A model generated the notes under the pieces. That model was not told the DNA's origin. It made no database searches and saw nothing but the letters and a program-made list of their open reading frames with translations. The position numbers and the translations under genes were made by a program. A stretch of DNA of 64,000 nt, taken from the NCBI GenBank assembly GCA_963678705.1, contig OY783220.1:13537001-13601000 (forward strand), given 5' to 3'. This DNA is from Panorpa germanica (lineage: Eukaryota > Arthropoda > Insecta > Mecoptera > Panorpidae). Positions 51,501 to 63,500 of the stretch are shown piece by piece. Position 1 is the stretch's first letter. Every line of letters starts with the position of its first letter.

Positions 51501-54500
51501 AAAGAAGACGCAAAACCGGTTTGGTGTCCTAGTTCAATGACTTAGCGATCTCGTTTCAAATAAAAAATATAGAACAATCATTATGGTAATTTATTTTCTT
51601 GATTTATGTATCAGATTGTATGTATTTACATCTTAGATATTGAAGTCAATCAATTTTAAAAAGACAAAGCCTTGTTTGTGTATGTCGAAGAATCAGAAGT
51701 TAGAAAGGTTGTTATCATGATCACAGGTTTGATGGGAATTCCGTATGGGAAATTTATAAGCTTCCTATATTCTAAAGAGGAGAATACTAGATGTGGTGTG
51801 TTTGTAGTAGATAAAGGTGATAGCAAACAAATGTAATAATTTGTTATTAATAGATATGAGTAGTTAACAATATTTCTAAACTGTCACATTTGACATCTGA
51901 CACCATAATATTACGTAATTCAACTCATGCGTCAATCAACGGTTAACGATAACTTTAAGATGATAACTCTAGCACACATGTCGTTATTTAACAACAAAAC
52001 CAATCGTCCTAATTTTATCATTAACATTAATATGTACAAGTACAAGTAAAAAGTAAGGTTAGGTTAGGAAATTGAATATATTTATCTCGAAACTTTTGTT
52101 TATTTATGAAACATTTGTATTTATATATTATTAACATATTATTATCATCCTTTATTAATCATTAAGTAAATAGCCATCATGCCATGTTAAAACCATTTTA
52201 AATAAACTCGTTACAAGCGGAAAATTTAGCGATCTCATAAATAGATATTGAACCACGTAGCTTTGTTTGTTATTGATATACAATTAATAATAACAAGCTG
52301 TTATTACTGATAGCAAAACTGCGACGCAATTTTAAACGGTTAACTGTTTTATCTTTTACCTTTATTTACTTAAAATATATTGGCCTCTTTTTAACGATGA
52401 TTAATAAGATCAGATTATATTTTTAAGGACAAGAAAAATACATTATCATAAAAAATTACTGCAATGAATATCTCAATGTTTATTAATTAGAGATCAGGCT
52501 AGAGCTCACAGACTTGCTGACTCTCCTCTTTATAGGTTCTTAATGATGTTACAGCGGTATTTACTACAAATCATCATATTTCTAAATAAACATTTTGCAC
52601 TGATAATTCTTACAAAAACATATTCTGATCTAAAAATTGCAATAGCACGTTGCACGGTCTGTGGCTGCCACGAAACTTTATGGGAAGGTGAATTACAACG
52701 TGACTAGCTAGACAGATGTCATCTAAACGTTTTCACTGATAGTTTACTTTATTAGAATTTAAAAATAACAAAAATAAACATCGATCTAATCAAGCGAAGT
52801 CTAATAATATTTAATCTAAAAGGGTTTAAATAAACATGCCGTATTAAGCGAGGGGTGAGGTCGAAAAGAAGCATATTTTCGATAATGTTTTTTGACGACA
52901 CAGATAATATATTATTATTTCTATAATTACTACATGATAAAATGACATTTGAAGAATACTTTGTGAACTTTTCATAAATAAATATCAAGAAATGAGGTAT
53001 TGACAGCGAATCTCCGCAGACGTCACAAAAAAAAGTAACATTGCGCTGCCACTCATAACTCATCACTGGATTTTCTGAAATCGAAAAACCAAAATGATTT
53101 CATTAGTTTAGTTGATAGGTTTCTGCAGGTAACACTGTTGAGTTTTTCCTTTTTTACTGATTTTTCAATTTTTTACAGCACTTAAAAGTCAAAATACCGG
53201 TTTTTCATGACAAAAATCAGAAACTTTGTTATTTTAAAATACGTTAAAATTAAAAAATAAAGAAAAACTCGAGAGCGTTACCTCGGTAATTATATAAAGA
53301 AAGAGTGTGCAAAATTTCAAAAGAATCGGTTCAGTAGATTTTGAGCTAGAGAGGGCACCGACTCTGAAAAAGCTAAGTGTGGGAAACCGCATTCAAAAGT
53401 TTCAAAGTAAGACGAAATCTGACCAGAGAGATCTCCGACAGTTTTACTCCAATCGACTTCAAATTTTTACACAATAAACTTAATATGTTGTACAATAATA
53501 TGAATAAATAAAAAAAAAATTAAAGCCAACGATTTTAACGTCAACGACCTACAGAAGTGACGTGTGCCATTAGAGCACATTTTAAAACAACAACTTAAAC
53601 AATTCAGGGTAATTACTTTTTTCTAAATCGGTTGATTTATTTTTGTTTTGTAGTAGTGTAGGTGTATAACTACATATGTATATTATCTAGAGACAGTTTA
53701 TGTGTTTCATATATTATAATACTCAGTGTTCTCTTCAGTCTGTGCTCAGCTTTAATTTCATGCGATGGAAAATTTGTACTTCATATTAATACTGCATTTT
53801 TCATATGTTACTTTATACTTCTATCTTTGTCATCTTCCTTCTCTTTCTTTCCTGATCTTCCTTATTGTGACTGAGAAGGCGTCTGTATGTCTGCAGTCCG
53901 AGTCAGAGATCGCGCTGCCCGGGGTCCGGGGTCCGGGGTCTCCAAGCCGGATAACGCTTATAGAACGCTAATTATATTAATTATTGTTAAGAAAAAATGT
54001 GTTCTTATCAACATAATTGTCTCAGCTGATCTCTCTCAGCCGCGGCTGTAGAATTCCACGGGTTTTTTAAAATACTGCACAACAATGACCCCAGAGGTCA
54101 ATGTATAAACATCGTTAGGACGCTTGCAATGGGACAAAGAATGAAATTATTAAATATCCTTGCTGTAATCTAGTATGAACTGCACGAAGGTGACAATATT
54201 TATAAATAATTTGAAGGATATTTCCTTATTTGTTTTACGTACTACACAAATTACCCATTCCACTATTTTTTCAGAGGTTTCTATTACTTAAACTCTTTTC
54301 TATCCAGTTTATATTCCTGTAATCACCAAAAGATGACCTTTCTACAAAATCTTATGAAGTGACCTTTGTCTTTTTAAAGGTGGGGTAAGGTTTCAACTTT
54401 TTTTTCATTTATTTTTACTTATTTATATTATTGTACAACATATTAAGTTTATTGTGTAAAAATTTGAAGGCGATTGGAGTAAAACTGTCGGAGATATAGA

Positions 54501-57500
54501 GTTTTAAGTCTTCACCTCTCTGGTCTGGTTTCGTGTTACTTTGAAACTTTTAAATGCGGTCTCTCACACATAGCTTTTTCAGAGTCGGTGCCCTCTCTAG
54601 CTCAAAATCTACTAGACCGATTCTTTTGAAATTTTGCACACTCCTTCTTTACATAAATGCCGAGGTAACACTGTCGAGTTTTTTTTTATTTCTTAATTTT
54701 AACGCATTTTAAAATAACAAAGTTTCTGGTTTTTTTCATGTAAAATCGGTATTTTGACTTTTAAGTGCTGTAAAAAATTGAAAAATCAATAAATAAAGTA
54801 AAACTCGACAACGTTACCTGCAGAAACTTATCAACTAATGAAATCATTTTGGTTTTTTGATTTCAGAAAATCTAGTGATGAGTTATGAGTGGCACCGCAA
54901 TATTACTTTTTTTTGTGACGTCTGCGGAGATTCGCTGCCAATGCCTCATTTCTTGACATTTATATATGAAAATTTCTGAAAGTATTCTTCAAATGTCATT
55001 TTATCATGTAGTAATTATAGAAATAATTATAAAGTAACTGTGTCGACAAAAAACATGATCGAAAATATGCTTCTTTTTTATTGTTTTGACCTTACTCCCC
55101 CCTTAAAATACCTAACGCTACTCAAATTGTTTTTTATAACTAGATTAAAAATAAGGTATCCCAGGTGCCCCAACTATGCCCTTTCCCTAGTTACAGCCCT
55201 GCTGGACTGACATCACCACAACACTCATGCTTACGTCAAACAGAATCTTAAAATTAGAGCGTGACATTTTTACAAACATGGTCCAAATATAAAAATTTGA
55301 TATACAAAAAGAAACAAGAAATAAGTTGCAGTAATATGGCATATTATTAAGGTTACGACCTCTGACCCCGAGCTGTGTATTAGGAATACACTGCGATGAT
55401 TCCTTAGTCAACATGACTGATGAAACCGCATGGGGTATGTTACATCATCTTAACAAAACAATAATAAAATCCTGAGATTTCCAGTGCATTGCCACGATGA
55501 ATCCGTGGTCAGCGATAAGAAAACACTGGAATTGCTTTGGGTTAAGTGCATGTGTACTTAAAATGCATTTCTATTAGACTTGTCGAATGTTTCAGTAGGG
55601 TGTATTCGAGTTGTTTCGTATTGGTACACTTTATCATGAGATGAAGTTTCTGCTTTCATAATTTCTGGCAATAAATCTACATCATCTTTATCTTTTCCGT
55701 AAGATACATTCAAAGAGTATTCGCTTTTATAAGAGTATTTTTAAAAGTGATTCGTAAAATGTTTCACTCATATAAATCACGACCATTGTTCGCAAGACTC
55801 AGGAATAGGGCCCCCGATGATATTGATATTCATTAATAATGCAATTATTTCTAAGGTAAATTGATTTCCAAAAATGAACCCGATAACTAGATTTTATAAA
55901 AAATGAAAGTGATTAAAATTTTTTGAAAACCAAAGATGCAAAATCGCAAAATTTCAAATGTATTTGTAAATTCATTAAAAACTTTTAAAATATGAAAACA
56001 TTCATTTCAATAAATTATCAAAATTATTGCATCTATTATAATTAATAAATCAATGCTTTAATTCACGTTACTGTCTTCTTCCGATCTTCATCATCTGTTC
56101 TTCTCGTCTTCCATAGTATTTATACATCTCTGCCCGATTTAGGTTAGTGACAGTTTCACTTTTACTTAGATATTGAGAGAGTTCTTTCTTTTTATATTTT
56201 AAAAACACTTAACCCAATTTCCATATCAAATGGCGGTTAGTAAATCAGCTGACATTTTTTTTTATTGATAAGGAAAGTTCAGAAGTTCTAGAAACGTCTA
56301 AAATGCAAAATTTAGTTGTTATCGGTTTGGCCGGGTTTGCAAACCGATAACGTGTTCGTTACACCGACGGGACTAATTAAAGAGAATGACTCATTATGGT
56401 GTTACGTAAATTGTATGTTAGTGGAGCAGCACACCACGAGAATTCTACTATAAAACTTATCAGTTCGTGTTGGGGTATTTTTTCATTCACTACATCATAA
56501 ACAAGAAACGTTCCTGGTTAATTTTATCTATAATAAGTTTTTATTTTATTTTTCAGGGCCAGACACCGGAAACGTTACATTTTCGCTATAACTTCCCTTT
56601 TTTTAATATGCATCATCCTCGCGGTACTTCACTTGGCATATCACTATTATGACCATAAACCTAAAGGAGAGAAACCGAAATCTCCACCGGACCCGGAAGA
56701 ACCCCTACCGCCATCCTACACAATGCTGCACACGTTTAAAAGAGCCGCCGTTTGTTCGGATGGCGTGGCTTGTTCTGTCATCGGAAGGTAATTACTTATG
56801 TAATATTTATCAATGGGCTTGTGTCCTATGTCTTAATTTCTATAAAAGTGTACTAAAGTGGGTTACTAGAACCTCAAATGTTCAAATATTTTTTAATAAC
56901 TCCTTATATGTTAGGAGATATTAGCAATTAAAAAAGTCATTTTGTCTCTTTAATTATTAAAGGGATTCAACATTGTAGACATTCCAAGTGCATGTGACAT
57001 CACAATCCTTGTGTAAGGTTACCAACCTTACAGCTCATAAATCTCTGCTATATGTATTTATATATCAAAATATCAAATATTATTTACAGCTATTTCAAGG
57101 AACAATAAAGTTACAATATTATGTCTGCCGTAACAGGGTTAAATAAAATAAAAACTTATTATTCTTTGACTTGATTATTTCGACTACCAACAGCTACAAA
57201 ACATTACCACAGCACTGACCTACTCAACAAATACATGTTCACGTCATAAAAATATGGCCGACCATTTTTAGCGCTAAAACTACAATTCAAATTTTTAATT
57301 GCAATATCTCCGTCAACATATAGTTATTTAATAAAATAGACACGCCAATACACATTTATTAACATCAATTTCAATCAATTGAAAAATCGATTACTAAAAA
57401 TGAGGACACAAGCCCATTCCAAAGTAATATTTGAATCATGTTCTCAATACCGTTTCATCATACTTTGCCCAGTTGTTCTTAATTAAATAAACGTATCATT

Positions 57501-60500
57501 ACTAATGATAATATTATTAATTTCAAACGAAAAGCAAATAATGGAACTACGTATCTTTATTTAAGTTGATAAAAATAACTCGTTTATTGAAATGGTGTAT
57601 ACATATGTAGACATGTGATATTTAAATATGCAAAACATAAAATACGACTTAATATACGTACGTATTTACACAATATTCTATCTATAGCGTGTTACGACAT
57701 GTTATATTTTATATTTACTTGCTATTAAAATGTTTGTTATTGAAAATAATAAAGTTCCCAATTTCTGAGAACAAAAAATTATAGATGGCGTTAAAATAGT
57801 CTAAGAACTAGAGTCTTTGGTTCTTAATTTGATCTTTCTTTGCTCGTAACTGCTAACTGTAGATTTCCTGCAATTCATGTATGGCTTCCAAGAACACATC
57901 TAATACTAATCTTATTAACTTGGTTTCATTTTATTCTCTGCAAAAAATGTTTTGTAGTATTAAAGAAAGAAATAACGTCACTGGGTAGAATGTAACAATA
58001 TTTGTTTACGGTAGGCATTGGAAATGAACGTGATAAGAAAGTGTTAAAAAAATTAAAGGGTTAAACGACCCTGACAGTAATCTTTTAGGAATTTAACCCT
58101 GACTAATATGCATTTCTGAATCATGCGGCCGATTCCATCTCCACTGGGCGCACGATTGCATTAGTCGTGGAGATAGAAAACAATAGCTTTATTTACTTTA
58201 AAACGACTTGTGTGATAAGACTGTGTTCAATAGCCTGGGTAAGCGGGGGTTGGACGGGGCGCATGAATCCCAAGCAATTAATATGATGCAATCCATTTCA
58301 TAAATAACTAAGCATTTATTTGTTTATGTTCTTTAACCCATTTGTCATAAAGGTCACAGATTCTAAAGTAAATTCAATATAAATTGTAAAAATTATTACA
58401 ATAATTAATTTTAGGTTATCTGCGCTACTATCAATACAATTTAATGTCGGTAATAAAGAACTCTGTTGCATCTATCTTGTAGTTTGATAAATACTCGTAC
58501 TTAAAAATATATATACAGATGCATTGTTGTTATTTTCTTATTTATTTCACTCGAATTATAAATTCTGCGCGATGTTTTGTGCGACGTTATAATAATTAGT
58601 TATCTACTTAATATGCCAAGGAAAACAGCGTTCCGCGTCACTTTGCTGACTCTCTTGTCTATTCAGAGCTTAAGGCTGGCTGCACACTAAAGATAATGCT
58701 GTCTTAGCAATTAACATTATTAAATAAAGCCAATGCTGGATGTCAGTGTGCGCTTGGATCAACACGGGATGAATAATCAATCAGACTGCCTTATAATTTC
58801 AATGACAATCTTATGCGTCATCACCTAACGTGATAAACTTGTTTTGACGCTAGATTTGCTTGTTCTAGAAGTTTGCGAAACTATCTTATCAGTCACAATT
58901 TGACACGTACCTGCTCATAATATCACGCTATCGACGCACGAGAGTATATAAAAGCGGTCCCGTGGAATAAACAATTCAGTAAAGCAACAAATTTCAAGAA
59001 GCAATCAAAAGTTGTTCAGTAATTATTTCCGCGAGTAATATTTGTGATATAATTTTTAAATCATGTCCAGCGATGAGAAGGATAATTTAGATAATTGTGA
59101 CGAGTACGAGCGATACAATTTTGAACACGATAAGCATATGTTTTCTGGCCACAGCGGCAAACAACGCTCAAAGAAGGAAGCCAGCACTCACACTAATCAT
59201 TTTGACCCCAGTGGCCATTCTAGGAAGATTTTAACAAAGCTGATGAACACAGAAAACAACAAGAAAGAATCCTCGAAAGTACAGAATTAGTTAGAATGTT
59301 TTTTTAATTATCAGCTCATATTAATATTTCCTTCATTTCATTAATCCATGTAATAATTAAGCATTTTTTATTACTTGATAAATGTACTAACAGTTATTGT
59401 TATATAAATGATCTTGTAATTTAAGGTAACTTTAATTAAGTAAATTGCATTTATGCACAATATATTTAATTATTAAAATAATGTATAATTCTATATGTGA
59501 CTTCTAAATAAACCGAAATTACTTAAAACTATTTTGATTTCATTTTGAAGGTTATGTTCTTTAACCTTGAACATTTGACCTTGATGAAAACCCTTTAAAG
59601 ATGTACTTAAGACGATAAGAATTGGTTAAAATTGATCAGGATATGAAGTTCGTACTATAGGTTAAATAAAGGTCATATTCAAATGTATTTTACAAAATAC
59701 TTAGACTTGTTTTGACGGGAGATTTTCTTCTTGTAATAAATTGCGAAATTATAAGATCTAGATTATATATCAGTCATAATTTTACGAGTACCTGCTTATT
59801 TAATCAGACGACCAGGATTTAGATATGATAACGATGTAAATAAAAACATTAAACAATAACGAAAACAACAAGCAATATTATATAATCGATATAACAATTG
59901 ATAATGCAAATATAAAAGTCTACGGTTTGAAGTGTTTTTATTATGATTTCTTTATTAGATATAGTTCAAATTACGAGAGTTCGACGGCGACTCATACTTA
60001 AAACAAGTTGTGTAGTATAAACTGCCCATATAACTAAAAAGCACTGACTCACTTATTTTTCTATAATATATATAGAAACGAATAAGATGTAAGACTTGGA
60101 AAGACTGGTTTGACCCCTTTGTAAATAAAATAAAGCAGACCGCCCAGTGAGTAGAACTAAACGTTTTTTCTAAATCAGCTGATATTGTTTTCCTAGTTAA
60201 AAATATATTTAGCACTTAGATTGTTTACATGTTGTCTGTTATATGTATTGGTGTATATAATATAGTTGGTGTACATATATTATATTTCGTATATAGTTTG
60301 ATCATTTAAAAGTAGTTTGCCTTGAAACAAACTTCTCACACACCCGAATACAGCAAGTAAACAAGCGAGTTCTTGTCTGCAGTTAAAATATTTTAACAAT
60401 TTATAAAATGTTTACTAATTTATTGCTATTCGTTTCGATGCGTATTATATTTATAAAATACATTTTTCAAATTCATTTAGCGCGAAAACATTCTAATACA

Positions 60501-63500
60501 ATGGTGGGAGGGGATGCAAATTTACAGTGTATTGTTTAAATAAAAGGCTTTCAAAAAGTAGGTTTATATATTTTAAGGTTTGCAACCCTGTCAAAGAAAT
60601 GCCTTACGTTCGTTTCTTCCCTATGTACTGACCCTACTCAATGCGTCATACATCTACAAAATCAGCTGGTGTAGTTTCCCCTATCTCAAACAAACATTGA
60701 TTTATTTTGGGGGAAACACTGTGAAACCCCATTCATTCATATGATGAAACTTATACTAATTTTAAATCAGAATATTTTTGTTTCAATATTTGTATACAAA
60801 CAACATTGATAAGTCCTCGTTTGCCGTTGTCCGTCGTTCTGTATTTATTTGTCCCATTGGACGTCATCCAATTTGACAAAATTTCAAGGTTAATACTATT
60901 GCATAACATTTAATTTAATTAACAATTTATTTTAATTAGTTTGTTTTATTTCAAGGTTAAATACATCACAAATCTTAAATATATCATTATATAAACATTA
61001 CATATCTTAAATATATCAATTAGTAGTCTAAAATAAATCATTATTGTGAAATAGTATTTTTATTATCATCTCATACACGTGTTTCATATCTAAGAAAATA
61101 AATATATTTTGTATTACAACTAAATGTGACTCAGTTTATAAACTATTAACTACTCGACGCAAGAACAGAAGCCTTAAGATACAGCTTTACAAAAAAAACA
61201 GGCCAATGCTTCTGGACTCTTCCATTTTTCAAAGTTATTGTTTATGAAGCTTGTTGACTCGTTGGCTTCTAGAAAAATAAGTCATGGTCGTTTTTTCACC
61301 TGATGGAATACTTTGTCAAAATATGGCGTAATAGCTTATAAATAAATTACTTATCTTTTGTTATATATTTTAAATTAGAGATGCAGGGCTAGTAAACATT
61401 TTCTTATTGTCCATTCCCGATACTGCCTAGTAATCTATATCATTTTAAAAAGAATTTAGTTTTACTTTATTAAGTGGATTTGAACAGTAAACGAATTCGA
61501 TTATGGTTTACGAGACAGCTTTATTAACCAAGCGTTCATTAGTGGTAACACATGGAAGTAATAAGTAGAACTGTTAACTATGTACTCTATTCTATCTAAT
61601 ACATAAATTTGTATAAGATTAGTTCTTATATTAAAGCATATTAGTGATTTATAAAGTTTTATTGTTTTAAATGAACTCCTGAATAATGGTTTGACAGCCC
61701 TGTTAATTAGAAGAGTGAAAATAATCGAAAGATAGCTCTGTTTCACGCGCATGCCCGATTATAACAAGATTTCCTACTGCGCATAATATCGTTCTATCAC
61801 GACGGTATATAAAAGCGGTCCCGGGATCTAAACAACTCAGTAAAGCAATAAATTTCAAGAAACAATCAAGAGTTGTTCGGTATTAATTTCCGCGAGTAAT
61901 ATTTGTGATATTTTTCTGAAAATCATGTCCGAGAGTCATTTTGACGAGTACGAACGCTACAATTTTGAACACGATAAGCATATGTTTTCTGGCCACAGTG
62001 GCAAACAACGCTCAAAGAAGGAAGCCAGCACTCACACTAATCATTTTGACCCCAGTGGCCATTCCAGGAAGATTTTAACAAAGCTAATTAACACAGAAAA
62101 CAACAAGAAGGAATCCGCGAAAGTGAAGAATTAATCCTATAACTTGTGTTCCTGTGCTTATTTTTTAATCGTTTAAAAAGTAGAACATTATTTACACAAA
62201 ATGGCAAATAAGAGATCTAGTGACTCTGCAGTTATTCAACCCAGTTCAGCGTCCCTTCTTGATTTCTTCAAAATGGAACCTCCAAGATGGCTTCTGACTC
62301 CTACATTTTATTCAAGTGCTTTTAATTCGATGAGGCATCGACAGTGTCCTTCGAGTTCAAAAACATAAATTAACTTTAGATTATATTTTTCATCTGCATA
62401 TTAATATTTCCTTCATTTCATTAATCCATGTAATAATTAAGCATATTTCTGTGTTATTACTTGATAAATGTACTAACAGTTATTGTTATATCATTGTAAT
62501 ATAATTAAAGCAAAACAATGATCTTATAATTTAAGTTAATTTTAATTAAGTAAATTGCATTTATGCACAATATATTTAATTATTAGAATAATGTATAATT
62601 CTATATGTGACTGCTAAATAAACCGAAATTACTTAAAACTGTTTTGTTTCCTTTTTGAATTTTGAATCCTCTTATCTCTGAACACTTGATGACCTTTTTT
62701 GACCTTCATGTTGACCTTACAAATTACTTATTAATTAAGCATCAATATGAAAATGTATTCTTTTAATAATAGCTACTTATTAACCCAGAATATAACATAA
62801 ATAGTCAAGTAAATGTTTTTCTTCAAATCAATTTTAATAAGTTAATAAACATTGTAAACAAAATGAGCGCCATTTTGGAAAATATATTACTTCCTGTTTC
62901 ATGTTCCGGTTATGCAAGGACGATATTTAAGAGTATTTCAAATATGAATTAGTAATAATTTTTCTTGTCTTTCTGCAGAGATATCCTAGTTCAAGGTGGG
63001 TCTGCTGTAGATGCTGCAATCGCAACGTGCTTCTGTAATGGTTTAATTAATATGCATAGTATGGGCCTTGGCGGAGGATTCGTAATGACAGTTTATAATA
63101 GAAAAACTGGAAAAGCGGAAACCTTAAATGCTAAAGAAGTTGCTCCAGGAAAAGCTACCCGTGATATGTTCGTCGCAAATCCTAAATCATCTACAAAAGG
63201 TGAGTCTTATTACAGTAGAATTATATTTCTTTTTTTTTTAAATATTTAAAATTAATTTTGAAGTGGTTTGTTTGCAGGACCTTTAGCAATAGCTGTACCA
63301 GGAGAACTTAAAGGATATTGGAGTGCGCATAAAAAGTACGGAGTGCTTCCTTGGAAGACTTTAATTCAGCCATCGATTGATATGTGCCGCAAAGGATATA
63401 ACATGACCAAATCACAGTGGGATGGCCTAGTTAATCATCCCGAAGTAAAACAAGATAAACATATGAGGTAAAGCACTGTGACCTACGGAAATAACTAAAT

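Noticed and set aside
56467-56924. Two overlapping plus-strand ORFs around the GGT anchor exon
   Set aside because: Both are in the wrong frame. The exon frame fixed by neighbouring phases gives a TM helix and the GGT start.
61501-61752. 83-codon minus-strand ORF between the NUPR1-like genes
   Set aside because: AT-rich composition, no motif, no splice or promoter support.
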